A stretch of DNA of 64,000 nt, taken from assembly GCA_046293075.1 (NCBI GenBank), contig JBKBPL010000024.1, forward strand, positions 1 through 64,000, read 5' to 3'. Both the position numbers and the translations under genes were made by a program. Below, one piece after another: positions 43,436 through 52,430 of the stretch. The notes beneath the pieces are model-generated. The model did no database searches. It was not told the DNA's origin and was given only the letters and a program-made list of their open reading frames with translations. The DNA comes from Ga0077530 sp046293075. GTDB lineage: Bacteria > Pseudomonadota > Alphaproteobacteria > Rhizobiales > Hyphomicrobiaceae. Position 1 is the first letter of the stretch. Each line of letters begins with the position of its first letter.

Positions 43436-44209
43436 ATGGACCTGCATCTCGCAGGCAAGAAGGTTCTCGTCACCGGCGGATCGAAGGGCATCGGCCTCGC
43501 TATCGGTGAAGCCTTTGCCGCGGAAGGCGCGCACGTCATCCTCGTCTCGCGCAGCGCCGACGCCCTCAATGCCGCCGCCGACGGCATCCGCGCGCGCCAC
43601 CAGGCCAATGTCGTGACGCACGCCGCCGACCTCTCCGAGGAAGCCGCGCGCGAGGCGACCATGGCGCGCTTCCCTGATGTCGACATCCTTGTGAACAACG
43701 CCGGCGCCATCCCCGGCGGCAGCATCCTGGACATGAGCATGGCCAAATGGTCTGAGGCGTGGGCGCTCAAGGTCATGGGCTACGTGCACATGACGCAGCT
43801 TGCCCTCAGGCAGATGCAGCCGCGCAAGTCGGGCACGATCATCAACATCATCGGCATGGCGGGGCCGGCACCGCGATGGGACTACATCTGCGGCTCCATG
43901 GGCAATGCCGGCCTCAATGCCTTCACGAAGGGCGTCGGCGCCGGTGCTGCAGACTTCGGCGTGCGCGTGTTCGGCATCAACCCGGCAGCAACGCGCACCG
44001 ACCGCATCATGACGCTTACAAAGACCCGCGCGAAGATCACGCTCGGTGACGAGAACCGCTGGGAAGAGCTGCTCGGCAGCCTGCCATTCGGCCGCCTCAA
44101 AGAGCCGCAAGAAGTAGCAGCGCTGACGGTCATGCTCGCCGCACCGCAGGTCACATATCTCTCGGGCACCGTCATCGACATGGACGGGGGCGGTCAGTTC
44201 CGCCGTTAG
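43436..44209 (+). CDS. SDR-family protein with altered catalytic residues
   Basis: Short-chain dehydrogenase/reductase fold of 257 residues. The cofactor motif TGGSKGIG (13-20) and NNAG (87-90) are intact. The catalytic tetrad is not: the active-site tyrosine is present (Y150 in RWDYICGSMGNAG), but the partner lysine of YxxxK is serine (S154), the usual serine before it is lost (NIIGMAGP) and the asparagine site reads LKVMG. It belongs to a divergent SDR subgroup with YxxGxxGN at this site. Either it uses a different mechanism or it is a binding protein. It is in an operon with the DUF4387 and AtuA genes. Confidence 0.88.
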   Translation: MDLHLAGKKVLVTGGSKGIGLAIGEAFAAEGAHVILVSRSADALNAAADGIRARHQANVVTHAADLSEEAAREATMARFPDVDILVNNAGAIPGGSILDMSMAKWSEAWALKVMGYVHMTQLALRQMQPRKSGTIINIIGMAGPAPRWDYICGSMGNAGLNAFTKGVGAGAADFGVRVFGINPAATRTDRIMTLTKTRAKITLGDENRWEELLGSLPFGRLKEPQEVAALTVMLAAPQVTYLSGTVIDMDGGGQFRR

Positions 44210-44249
44210 CTGCGGCCTGGCCCGGGCGAGGCAGAGCGGGGTGGCTCTC

Positions 44250-44765
44250 ATGGCCATCGACACGACCCGCACGATCGAGATCAGGCACGCGCCCTGGCGA
44301 TTGATCGGGGTGATCGGCGTCGGCCTCTGCTTCGTGCTCCTCTCAATCTTCATCGCGCTGGCGCACGAGCAGATCGGACGGATCATCGGCGGTTTCGGCG
44401 TCGCCTTCTTCGGCTTCATCGTGCTCATCGCGGCGTGGCGCCTCTTGGTGCTGCGCGGCGCTGTCGTGACCCTATCGCCGCGCGGCATCCGCGATGTACG
44501 GCTGACGGGGGCGCTCGTGCCGTGGTCGGCCATCCGGAGCGTGTCGACGTGGTCTGCCTACAATCAGCCGGCAATCGTACTCAGCGTCGATCCGGCCTAC
44601 GAGCGGGGGCTGAAGCTGACGCCCCTGGCAAGGGTCACGCGGCCGCTCAACGCGGCGATCGGCGCGGACGGCCTCTGCGTTGCCTCGCAGGGCCTGAGAA
44701 TGGGGCATGGCGCCCTCCTCGAAACCATCACCGCCTACTGGCAGCGTGCGCAGGGCGATCGGTAG
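44250..44765 (+). CDS. Membrane protein of STM3941 type, function unknown
   Basis: A 171-residue protein with two membrane helices (RLIGVIGVGLCFVLLSIFIA and IGGFGVAFFGFIVLIAAWRL). A PH-like soluble region follows (VTLSPRGIRDVRLTGALVPW, SAIRSVSTWSAYNQPAIVLS). This layout is shared by STM3941-type proteins, which have no assigned role. ATG 44250 is preferred; GTG 44241 adds three residues. It follows the SDR gene by 40 bases and may be in the same transcript. Confidence 0.75.
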   Translation: MAIDTTRTIEIRHAPWRLIGVIGVGLCFVLLSIFIALAHEQIGRIIGGFGVAFFGFIVLIAAWRLLVLRGAVVTLSPRGIRDVRLTGALVPWSAIRSVSTWSAYNQPAIVLSVDPAYERGLKLTPLARVTRPLNAAIGADGLCVASQGLRMGHGALLETITAYWQRAQGDR

Positions 44766-44840
44766 GTGGCGACCACCCCTCATGGTCCATCAGCCGCGCT
44801 TTGCGGGAGTGGTTGGGCAGAGGATTGCAGGGCACACGCC

Positions 44841-44884
44841 GTGGGGGCTCTCCCACCGCTGCCCCCTCCCCACCAGGGGGAGGG
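44841..44884. repeat. Intergenic hairpin pair before serS
   Basis: GTGGG (44841-44845) pairs with CCCAC (44852-44856), followed by CCCTCCCC (44864-44871), a 5-nt loop and GGGGAGGG (44877-44884). The second hairpin resembles short dispersed intergenic repeats of related genomes. The 238-bp gap holds no gene. Confidence 0.55.
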
Positions 44885-45003
44885 AATGGCGGAGCGGCTG
44901 TCGGCTGCACGCGGCAAGCGTGACGACTGCAGCACTGGACTGGTCTGCCCGCGCCGCCTAAGACAGCGCCAGAGCTGACTTCACACCCGTCAGGGCACTC
45001 TTC

Positions 45004-46299
45004 ATGTTCGACATCAAGGCTATTCGCGACAACCCCGGCGCCTTCGACGCCGGCCTCAAGCGCCGCGGCCTCGCGCCGCTCTCGGCCGGGCTCCTTGCGA
45101 GAGACGAAGAGCTTCGCGCGCTCAAGACGCGGCTGCAGGAAGCCCAGGCCCGGCGCAATGCCGCTTCGAAGGAGATCGGCAAGGCCAAGGGCGCCAAGGA
45201 CGAGGCGCTGGCGAGCAAGCTCATGGCCGAGGTCGGCGCGCTCAAGGACGAGATCCAGGCTGGCGAGGACAAGCAGCGCGAGCTCGAAGCGGCGCTGGAG
45301 CGCGAGCTGGCGGTGATCCCGAACCTGCCGCTCGATGACGTGCCCGATGGCGCGGACGAGACGGCTAACGTCGAGGTGCGCCGCTGGGGTGATCCGGGGA
45401 CCATGCCCGCGGCCAACCTCGACAGGCCAAAGCAGCACTTCGAGATCGGCGAGGCGCTCGAGCTCATGGACTTCGAGGCGGCGACGCGCATGTCGGGTGC
45501 CCGCTTCGTCGTATTGAAGGGCGCGCTGGCGCGGCTCGAGCGCGCGCTCGCCATGTTCATGCTCGACATCCACACGGGCGAGTTCGGCTACACCGAATGC
45601 CAGGTGCCGCTGCTGGTGCGCGATCAGGCAGTCTATGGCACCGCTCAGTTGCCGAAGTTCGAGGAGGATTTGTTTCAGACGACCGGCGAGAGCCGCTTCT
45701 GGCTGGTGCCAACTGCGGAGGTGTCGCTGACCAACCTCGCGCGCGAGCAGATCATCGACGAAGCCACACTGCCGCTCCGCTACACCGCGTGGACGCCGTG
45801 CTTCCGCTCGGAAGCAGGCGCGGCAGGACGCGACACGCGCGGCATGATCCGCCAGCACCAGTTCAGCAAGGTCGAGCTGGTCTCGATCACGACGCCGGCG
45901 CAGTCGCTCGCCGAGCACGAGCGCATGACGAACTGCGCCGAGACGATCCTCAAGCGCCTGGGCCTTCCCCATCGCACGATCGTCCTGTGCACCGGCGACA
46001 TGGGCTTTGCGAGCCAGAAGACCTACGACATCGAGGTCTGGCTGCCGGGGCAGAACGCCTACCGCGAGATCTCGTCGTGCTCGGTGTGCGGCGACTTCCA
46101 GGCGCGGCGCATGGGGGCGCGCTTCCGCCCCGCGGGCGGCAAGGGCACGGAGTTCGTGCATACGCTGAACGGCTCCGGCCTCGCCGTCGGCCGCACGCTC
46201 ATCGCGGTCCTGGAGAACTACCAGCAGGCGGACGGCTCAGTGCTCATTCCCGAGCCGCTGCGCCCCTACATGGGCGGCATGGAACGGATTGGGAGATAA
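45004..46299 (+). CDS. serS: Seryl-tRNA synthetase
   Basis: Class II aminoacyl-tRNA synthetase of 431 residues that charges tRNA-Ser. The N-terminal antiparallel coiled coil (about 30-105, RALKTRLQEAQARRNAASKE) binds the long variable arm. Motif 2 appears as YTAWTPCFRSEAGAAGRDTR and motif 3 near GSGLAVGRTLIAVLENYQ. FWLVPTAEVSLTNL and ISSCSVCGDFQARRMGARFR are also standard. The end PLRPYMGGMERIG is typical. Canonical length and sequence. Confidence 0.98.
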   Translation: MFDIKAIRDNPGAFDAGLKRRGLAPLSAGLLARDEELRALKTRLQEAQARRNAASKEIGKAKGAKDEALASKLMAEVGALKDEIQAGEDKQRELEAALERELAVIPNLPLDDVPDGADETANVEVRRWGDPGTMPAANLDRPKQHFEIGEALELMDFEAATRMSGARFVVLKGALARLERALAMFMLDIHTGEFGYTECQVPLLVRDQAVYGTAQLPKFEEDLFQTTGESRFWLVPTAEVSLTNLAREQIIDEATLPLRYTAWTPCFRSEAGAAGRDTRGMIRQHQFSKVELVSITTPAQSLAEHERMTNCAETILKRLGLPHRTIVLCTGDMGFASQKTYDIEVWLPGQNAYREISSCSVCGDFQARRMGARFRPAGGKGTEFVHTLNGSGLAVGRTLIAVLENYQQADGSVLIPEPLRPYMGGMERIGR

Positions 46300-46322
46300 G
46301 CTCACCACTGGTCGTGTGGTAA

Positions 46323-46360
46323 ACTTGCGCAAGTGATTCTACGCCATAGAGCACTTGCGC
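46323..46360. promoter_or_regulatory. 12-bp palindrome plus half-site upstream of the small gene
   Basis: ACTTGCGCAAGT (46323-46334) is a perfect palindrome. The half-site ACTTGCGC recurs at 46353-46360, exactly 30 bases later (about three helical turns). Both lie directly before the ATG at 46371, so they look like an operator controlling the 58-residue protein. Confidence 0.5.
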
Positions 46361-46370
46361 GAGGCACGCG

Positions 46371-46547
46371 ATGAACGAACTAGAGCAACTTGCGGACTAT
46401 CACGAAGCGCAGGCAACCGGCCACGAGCAGGCGGCGGCTGAGGCAGAGCAGGTACACCTGAGCCGCATCGCAGAGCTACATATCGAAGCGAGAGACGCAC
46501 ATCGGCAGATCGCCAACTGGGCGCGCTCCATGGCGAAGAGTTTGTAG
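46371..46547 (+). CDS. Small helical protein, 58 residues, unrecognised
   Basis: ATG 46371 to TAG 46547 encodes 58 residues beginning MNELEQLADYHEAQATGHEQ and ending ANWARSMAKSL. Composition is rich in Ala, Glu, Gln and His with no Gly/Pro breaks after the middle, so it should form one or two amphipathic helices, possibly a coiled coil. No family is recognised. GAGGC lies eight bases before the start. The palindrome upstream supports a real, regulated gene. It lies between serS and the convergent dut gene. Confidence 0.55.
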   Translation: MNELEQLADYHEAQATGHEQAAAEAEQVHLSRIAELHIEARDAHRQIANWARSMAKSL

Positions 46548-46585
46548 CTTTCAGCGGAACAGAGCGGGCAACACCAGTAACAACT

Positions 46586-47077
46586 TTAGGCTCTCTTCCC
46601 CAGCCTTTTCGTCTTTGTCCCCGTGGACCCGAACCCGCCCGCGCCGCGCGCCGTCGCCGCCACCGCCTTCACCTCGACCAGCGCCGCCTGCGTGACCGGC
46701 GCAATGACAAGCTGCGCAATGCGCTCACCGCGCTCGATCGTGACCGTGGTCGCGCCGAGATTGATCAGCAGCACCATGACCTCGCCGCGGTAGTCCGCAT
46801 CGATCGTGCCGGGCGTGTTGAGCAGCGTGATGCCGTGGCGCAGCGCGAGCCCCGAACGCGGCCGCACCTGCCCTTCGTAGCCTTCGGGAATCTGCAGCAC
46901 GAGCCCTGTCGGCACGAGCTTGCGCGCACCGGGCGCGAGTTCGAGCGGCGCATCCTCGGGGAGCGCCGCCACAAGGTCGAGACCGGCCGCGCTCGCCGAC
47001 TGATACGCCGGCAGGTCCAGACCCTCGCTGTGCGCCAGCCGTACGACTTCGACGGTAACCCTCCTCTTCCCCGCCAT
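46586..47077 (-). CDS. dut: dUTP diphosphatase
   Basis: Trimeric dUTPase of 163 residues that hydrolyses dUTP to dUMP, keeping uracil out of DNA. Motifs in order: SAAGLDLVAAL, RPRSGLALRHG, the catalytic GTIDADYRGEVMVLLIN, ERGERIAQLVI and the C-terminal GGFGSTGT arm. Its ATG shares one base with the coaBC stop, so the two are a coupled pair, a common arrangement in Alphaproteobacteria. Confidence 0.97.
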   Translation of the reverse strand: MAGKRRVTVEVVRLAHSEGLDLPAYQSASAAGLDLVAALPEDAPLELAPGARKLVPTGLVLQIPEGYEGQVRPRSGLALRHGITLLNTPGTIDADYRGEVMVLLINLGATTVTIERGERIAQLVIAPVTQAALVEVKAVAATARGAGGFGSTGTKTKRLGKRA

Positions 47078-48321
47078 CAGGCCTCGCTCGTGTGCTCGGC
47101 AAGGTAGGCGGCCACGCGGTCCATCAGACGGCGCGCCACATCCCCCTTGTCCATTTCCGGCCAGCTCTCGACCCCCTCGGCGCTGACGATGTGCACCGCA
47201 TTGCGGTCTCCGCCCATGATGCCCGTCGCCGGCGAGACGTCATTGGCGACGATCCAGTCCGCCCCCTTGCTCTTGCGCTTCTTCTTCGCATTCTCGACCA
47301 CGTTCTCGGTCTCGGCGGCAAAGCCGATGACCAGCGGCGGGCGACGGCCGGCCTTCGCGTGCCCTACGGTCCTCAAGATGTCCGGATTCTCGACGAGCGT
47401 CAGCGTCGGCGTCGCGTGCTTTGCATCCTTCTTCATCTTCTGGCTGCGGGCATCGGCCACGCGCCAGTCCGCCACAGCAGCCGTGAAGATGCCGACGTCC
47501 GCCGGCAGCGCGGCCTCGACGGTCGCCAGCATCTCCCGCGCGGACTCGACACGTGCGACGAACACCCCATGCGGGCTCGGCAGGCCGGTCGGTCCGGAGA
47601 CGAGCGTCACGCGGGCGCCGAGCGCGCGCGCGGCCGCCGCGAGCGCATAGCCCTGCTTGCCGGACGAGCGATTGGCGATGTAGCGCACGGGGTCGATCGC
47701 CTCGTGCGTCGGGCCGGCGGTGATCAGCACATGCCGGCCGGCGAGCGGCTGCGTGGCGGCGATGTTGTTGGCCGTCTCGTCACCCCAGAGCTTCTCGATC
47801 GCGGCGAGGATCTCGTGTGGCTCGGCCATGCGGCCGCGCCCGGCCTCGTTGCGCTCGGCCATCTCGCCTTCATTGGGGCCGACGACGTGGATCCCGTCCG
47901 TCTGAAGCACCGCGACATTGCGCTGTGTTGCCGGATGCTGCCACATGCGCGGGTTCATAGCCGGCGCGATCAGCACGGGCTTGTCTGTCGCGAGCAGGAC
48001 GGCCGTGGCAAGATCATCGGCATGGCCGCCCGCCATCTTCGCCATGAGGTCCGCGGTCGCCGGCGCAACAACGATGAGATCCGCTTCACGCGAAAGGCGG
48101 ATGTGGCCGATCTCGCGCTCCTCGTCGACGTCGAACAGCTCCGTCAGCACCCGCTCATTTGAAATGGCACTGACCGAGAGCGGCGTCACGAAGGCCTGCG
48201 CCGCCTTGGTCATCACCGTGCGCACGGCGAAACCGCGATCGCGCGCGCGCCGGATCAGCTCCAGGCACTTGTAGGCAGCAATGCCACCGCCGATGATGAG
48301 AAGCAGGCGTCGCTCACGCAC
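47077..48321 (-). CDS. coaBC: Bifunctional phosphopantothenoylcysteine decarboxylase/phosphopantothenate-cysteine ligase
   Basis: Coenzyme A synthesis enzyme of 414 residues. The N-terminal FMN-dependent decarboxylase (CoaC) shows IIGGGIAAYKCLELIRRARD, the active-site histidine in EIGHIRLSREAD and the substrate clamp PAMNPRMWQHPAT. The C-terminal ligase (CoaB) shows VLITAGPTHEAIDPVRYIAN RSSGKQG-type sequence starting near residue 200, FTAAVADWRVAD and KKKRKSKGADWIVANDVS. It converts 4'-phosphopantothenate and cysteine to 4'-phosphopantetheine. dut follows with a one-base overlap. Confidence 0.96.
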   Translation of the reverse strand: MRERRLLLIIGGGIAAYKCLELIRRARDRGFAVRTVMTKAAQAFVTPLSVSAISNERVLTELFDVDEEREIGHIRLSREADLIVVAPATADLMAKMAGGHADDLATAVLLATDKPVLIAPAMNPRMWQHPATQRNVAVLQTDGIHVVGPNEGEMAERNEAGRGRMAEPHEILAAIEKLWGDETANNIAATQPLAGRHVLITAGPTHEAIDPVRYIANRSSGKQGYALAAAARALGARVTLVSGPTGLPSPHGVFVARVESAREMLATVEAALPADVGIFTAAVADWRVADARSQKMKKDAKHATPTLTLVENPDILRTVGHAKAGRRPPLVIGFAAETENVVENAKKKRKSKGADWIVANDVSPATGIMGGDRNAVHIVSAEGVESWPEMDKGDVARRLMDRVAAYLAEHTSEA

Positions 48322-48387
48322 GGCCGTTCAGCTCCGCAATTCCAGGGGCGCCAGGATACCACGCCCGCCCCCGAGCCCTAAGCGGCG

Positions 48388-50631
48388 TCAGGAATTACGC
48401 TTTCCGGACATATACTCCGGGAACCATGCCGCATGGCCCCTGCGGAGCTGGTCGAGCGGCAGGGCAGCCTCCCCTTTGAGTTGTATGGCATCGCCGCCCG
48501 TGCGGCCGATAATTCGGACCGCCAGGCCGAGGAGCCGGGCCCGCTCGGCAATTTCCTCGGCCGTAGAGGGGGCGGCCGCCAGCACGTAGCGGCCCTGGTC
48601 CTCGCCGAACCAGACGGCATGGGCCGGCAGCTTGCCCTCGTAGGGGAACAGCTCGACGCCGCGGTCGCCGGCAAGCGCCATCTCTGCGACCGCCACGAGA
48701 AGCCCGCCATCGCTCACGTCGTGGACGGCCGAGACCTTCTCCTCACGGATGAGCGCCCGCACGAGATTGCCGGCCTTGATCTCGTCGGCGAGATCGACGG
48801 GCGGCGGCGCCCCCTCGTTCTTGCCCGTCACATGGAGCTGATAGAGCGACTGGCCGAGATGGCCTTGCTCGCGCCCGATGAGAATCAGCAGATGACCGTC
48901 GTGCTTGAGCTTGATGTCGGCGATCCTCGACCAGTCGGGAATGAGACCCACGCCCCCAATGGCCGGCGTCGGCGGAATGCCCTTGCCGTTCGTCTCGTTG
49001 TAGAGCGAGACATTGCCCGAGACGACGGGATAGGCGAGCGCGCGGCAGGCTTCGCCCATGCCCTCCACCGCGCCGACGAACTGGCCCATGATCTCGGGCC
49101 GCTCGGGATTGCCGAAGTTCATGTTGTCGGTGATCGCGATCGGATCGGCGCCGACGGCCGTCAAATTGCGCCACGTCTCGACGACCGCCTGCTTCGTGCC
49201 CATGACGGGATCGGCGAGGCAGTAGCGGGGTGTCACGTCGCACGTCGCGGCGATCGCCTTCTTCGTGCCGTGCACGCGCACCACCGCCGCATCGCCGCCG
49301 GGGCGGACGATCGTGTCGCCCATCACGAGGTGGTCATACTGCTCCCAGATCCAGCGACGCGAGCACAGGTGCGGCCCGCTCATCATGGCTTCGAGCGTGG
49401 CGGTGATGCTCGCCGGCGCCGGGATCCACTCCGCAAGGATGGTCTTCGGCGGCACGGTCGGCACCCAGGGACGCTGGTAGAGCGGAGCGGAGTTCGCGAG
49501 CTTGTCGACGGGCAGGTCGGCTTCGACCCTGCCCTTATGCCTGACGATCATGCGGCCCGTATCGGTCGTCTTGCCGATGACCGCGAAATCGAGACCCCAC
49601 TTGCGGAAGATGCGCTCGCCTTCCGCTTCCGAGCCCGGGCGCAGGATCATGAGCATGCGCTCCTGGCTCTCCGAGAGCATCATCTCGTAGGCGGTCATGT
49701 TGGGTTCGCGCTGCGGCACGTGATCGAGGTCGAGCTCGATGCCGACGCCGCCCTTGTCGGCCATTTCCGACGTCGAAGACGTCAGACCCGCGGCGCCCAT
49801 GTCCTGGATCGCGATGATGGCGTCGGACGCCATCAGCTCGAGACACGCCTCGATCAGCAGCTTCTCGGTGAAGGGATCGCCGACCTGCACGGTCGGCCGC
49901 TTCTCGGCACTCTTGTCGTCGAACTCGGCCGACGCCATGGTCGCACCGTGAATGCCGTCGCGCCCGGTCTTCGAGCCGACATAGACGACTGAAAGACCGA
50001 CACCCTTTGCGGCAGAGTAGAAGATCCTGTCGGCGCGCGCGTGGCCGATGCACATCGCATTGACGAGGATGTTGCCGTTGTAGCCGGGATCGAAGTTCGT
50101 CTCGCCGCCGACCGTCGGCACGCCGACACAGTTGCCGTAGCCGCCGATGCCCGCGACGACGCCCGAGACCAGGTGGCGCGTCTTGGCGTGCGCCGGATCG
50201 CCGAAGCGCAGCGCGTTAAGGTTGGCGATCGGCCGCGCGCCCATGGTGAACACATCGCGCATGATGCCGCCCACGCCCGTCGCCGCGCCCTGGTAGGGCT
50301 CGATGAAGCTTGGGTGGTTGTGGCTCTCCATCTTGAAGACGGCGCAGTCGCCATCGCCGAGATCGACCACGCCCGCGTTCTCGCCCGGCCCCTGGATGAC
50401 CTTCGGGCCCGAGGTCGGGAGCTGGCGCAGCCAGTAGCGGCTCGATTTGTACGAGCAGTGCTCCGACCACATGACCGAGAAGATGCCGAGCTCCAGGAAC
50501 GTCGGCTCGCGGCCGAGGATGCCGAGCAGGCGGTCGTACTCGTCGCCCTTGAAACCGTGCGCAGCGACCACCTCGGGCGTGATCTTCGGGTAGGTTGGCG
50601 TCTCGTCGGTGCGGCTCTCGGTTCGGCTCAT
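48388..50631 (-). CDS. purL: Phosphoribosylformylglycinamidine synthase subunit PurL
   Basis: Small-type PurL of 747 residues that makes FGAM in purine synthesis with separate PurS and PurQ subunits (not in this window). Features: GIFSVMWSEHCSYKSSRYWL, KMESHNHPSFIEPYQGAATG, DMGAAGLTSSTSEMADKGG, the second AIRS-like half with TPRYCLADPVMGTKQAV, and NVSLYNETNGKGIPPTPAIG. The start at 50631 matches the family N-terminus; the open frame runs far upstream but is antisense to another gene there. A 255-bp gap separates it from the divergent secreted-protein gene. Confidence 0.96.
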   Translation of the reverse strand: MSRTESRTDETPTYPKITPEVVAAHGFKGDEYDRLLGILGREPTFLELGIFSVMWSEHCSYKSSRYWLRQLPTSGPKVIQGPGENAGVVDLGDGDCAVFKMESHNHPSFIEPYQGAATGVGGIMRDVFTMGARPIANLNALRFGDPAHAKTRHLVSGVVAGIGGYGNCVGVPTVGGETNFDPGYNGNILVNAMCIGHARADRIFYSAAKGVGLSVVYVGSKTGRDGIHGATMASAEFDDKSAEKRPTVQVGDPFTEKLLIEACLELMASDAIIAIQDMGAAGLTSSTSEMADKGGVGIELDLDHVPQREPNMTAYEMMLSESQERMLMILRPGSEAEGERIFRKWGLDFAVIGKTTDTGRMIVRHKGRVEADLPVDKLANSAPLYQRPWVPTVPPKTILAEWIPAPASITATLEAMMSGPHLCSRRWIWEQYDHLVMGDTIVRPGGDAAVVRVHGTKKAIAATCDVTPRYCLADPVMGTKQAVVETWRNLTAVGADPIAITDNMNFGNPERPEIMGQFVGAVEGMGEACRALAYPVVSGNVSLYNETNGKGIPPTPAIGGVGLIPDWSRIADIKLKHDGHLLILIGREQGHLGQSLYQLHVTGKNEGAPPPVDLADEIKAGNLVRALIREEKVSAVHDVSDGGLLVAVAEMALAGDRGVELFPYEGKLPAHAVWFGEDQGRYVLAAAPSTAEEIAERARLLGLAVRIIGRTGGDAIQLKGEAALPLDQLRRGHAAWFPEYMSGKRNS

Positions 50632-50886
50632 GGGCGGGTCCGGGTTGCTCAGGCCTTTCTGGGCCTTCCCGGGGCTTATAGCGGGGCGCAGCGGGGCTGT
50701 CTCGCAGTTGCTAAGGCGTGCGGCGACGGGGTTGGGGATGGGGCCGGCAAGCCGGGATCTACGCGAGCCCGCGGCGAAAGGACCCCAAGTCGACGCAAGG
50801 GCCCGCTTGTAACGCGAGGAACTGCAGCACCTCTGCATTTCCTGAACGGTACGTCCATCAGCACATTGCCATTGCCGGAGCCGACC

Positions 50887-51585
50887 ATGCCCAATTGGAT
50901 GTCCCCCAGGGCCCTCGCCAGCTCCGCGCGCCGCGCCGCGTATGGCCTTCTCGACTGGCGGTCGCACGCGGGCCAACTCGCCCGGCAGATGGCCGCTACG
51001 GGCGCCTTGGTCGCCCTTCTGCTGACGTCCGGTGGTAGCGCCTCCGCTCAGGCCGACGCGGACCAAGGCCGCCGGGCCGCACGCGCCGCCGCAAAGATCT
51101 TCGAGGAGACTTGCTACGGCTTGCTCCCCAATCTCGACGCCATCGCCCAACTGGCCCAAAAGCGACAGTGGCAACCGATCACAGGAGCAGCGCTCCGAGC
51201 GCTGATGCCGCAAGAAAGGCCGGAAATGATCCTCGCCTGGAACGCGACGGTGGACGGTACGACATTCCCCCTGTCGGTCACACCCGCCCGGGTCGATCCA
51301 GATCTGGTCCGGGACATGCCCCGGTTCGCCGGAGGGACGAGCTTCCATTGCTCGATCTTGCTTCACGCGAAGTCGCCGCCGCAGCACGCCGCGGAACTCA
51401 TAGTGAAGCTGATGGGCCGCCCGGCTGATGCCACTGCCGACGCCGGGCGCATGCGGTACAGCACCTGGGCTGGTCAGAACGAGAAGATGCTGGTCTTCGT
51501 TCAGCATGGCCAGGTCCTCGCTGGCGGACGGCCCATGGCTGGTGGAGGACTGCTCAGCGTGAGCATCAACAGGATCAAGGAATAG
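50887..51585 (+). CDS. Secreted hypothetical protein
   Basis: The 232-residue precursor has a long N-region and a hydrophobic stretch (QMAATGALVALLLTSGGSAS with cleavage near ASAQADA), so it is probably periplasmic. The mature part contains EETCYGLLPNLDAIAQLAQK and FAGGTSFHCSILLHAKSPPQ, whose two cysteines could form a disulfide. I recognise no family. GGAG lies ten bases before the ATG at 50887. No neighbour on the same strand is close enough to imply an operon. Confidence 0.7.
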   Translation: MPNWMSPRALASSARRAAYGLLDWRSHAGQLARQMAATGALVALLLTSGGSASAQADADQGRRAARAAAKIFEETCYGLLPNLDAIAQLAQKRQWQPITGAALRALMPQERPEMILAWNATVDGTTFPLSVTPARVDPDLVRDMPRFAGGTSFHCSILLHAKSPPQHAAELIVKLMGRPADATADAGRMRYSTWAGQNEKMLVFVQHGQVLAGGRPMAGGGLLSVSINRIKE

Positions 51586-51743
51586 CGTGACTTGCTGGCG
51601 CGGTCCGCAGACCCCGCCCTCATTGCTTCGCCCCTTCGCGCGCGGTAGCCTGACTGCGCAAGCGCCGCTAAGGGCGCTGCACGAGAGTTTGCTTCGCTCC
51701 GATCATGAGCTCTGGCTGCCCCGCTCTGCGTAGGAGAAGCACG

Positions 51744-52049
51744 ATGTCCGCCTTCAATGTCGTCAGGTTTCGCGTCAAGCCGGGCCGTGAGCAGGAGTTC
51801 ATCGACGCTCATCGGACTGGACGCATGGCTGCGAACGGTTTCCTCCGCGGGTCTCTGGTCAAGACCGGCGAGCGCACCTACTGCTTCATCGGCGAGTGGG
51901 ATCAGATGAGTTCGATCGCATCGGCACGCCCCGATATGATCGCGATCCTCGACAGCTTCCGCGACACGCTAGAAGATCTTGGGGGCGGGCTCGGCGTGAC
52001 CGATCCGGTGTCGGGCGAATGTGTCGTGGCGATTGCCGGCGGCCAGTAA
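51744..52049 (+). CDS. Antibiotic-biosynthesis-monooxygenase-like small protein
   Basis: A 101-residue ferredoxin-like-fold protein: FNVVRFRVKPGREQEFIDAH, RTYCFIGEWDQM and PDMIAILDSFRDTLEDLGGG. It resembles the ABM/DUF718-type dimeric alpha-beta barrel family; the exact activity is unknown. AGGAGAAGCACG gives a strong ribosome binding site. The small Cys-rich gene starts one base after its stop. Confidence 0.75.
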   Translation: MSAFNVVRFRVKPGREQEFIDAHRTGRMAANGFLRGSLVKTGERTYCFIGEWDQMSSIASARPDMIAILDSFRDTLEDLGGGLGVTDPVSGECVVAIAGGQ

Positions 52050-52050
52050 G

Positions 52051-52350
52051 ATGGACGGCATGAGAGCCGGTGGACACGAAGCCGCCCTTTGCCTCTTGGT
52101 CGTCCTCGGCTGGAGCGGATGGTCAGGTACCGCCGGCGCATCGGCGCCGCAGAGCCGCCCGCCGAACATGAGCCGGCCACCAATTTCGTCCTTGTGCCTC
52201 GCCAGGTGCGCCGAGCTGGAGGTGGCGTGCAAGTCATTCGAGAACCGCTATCCGAGCTGCTCGCCGAATGACATCTGCCTCGAGGAGAAGCTTCAATGCG
52301 AGGCCCTTTGCCACCCGAGGGTGAAGCTCAGCCGCAGCGCTCGCCCGTGA
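52051..52350 (+). CDS. Small secreted cysteine-rich protein
   Basis: A 99-residue precursor with a hydrophobic signal (EAALCLLVVLGWSGWSGTAG, cleavage near AGASA). The mature part has seven cysteines in CLARC, CKSF, SCSPNDIC, QCEALC-type spacing, suggesting disulfide bonding in the periplasm. No family is recognised. The start at 52051 follows the previous stop directly; ATG 52060 is an alternative. Confidence 0.65.
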   Translation: MDGMRAGGHEAALCLLVVLGWSGWSGTAGASAPQSRPPNMSRPPISSLCLARCAELEVACKSFENRYPSCSPNDICLEEKLQCEALCHPRVKLSRSARP

Positions 52351-52430
52351 GGCGGGGCGCCGCCGAACATCCAAGCCGCCCGCGAAGTCATGCCGTCGTG
52401 CGCCCATAGAACGTGACGGGAGATGTCCAG

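Noticed and set aside
44766..45003. tRNA gene before serS
   Set aside because: The segment near 44805-44845 looked briefly like an acceptor stem, but no cloverleaf with a T-loop could be drawn.
50632..51507. Extension of the purL frame upstream of 50631
   Set aside because: The family N-terminus begins at 50631 and the extension is antisense to the secreted-protein gene at 50887-51585.
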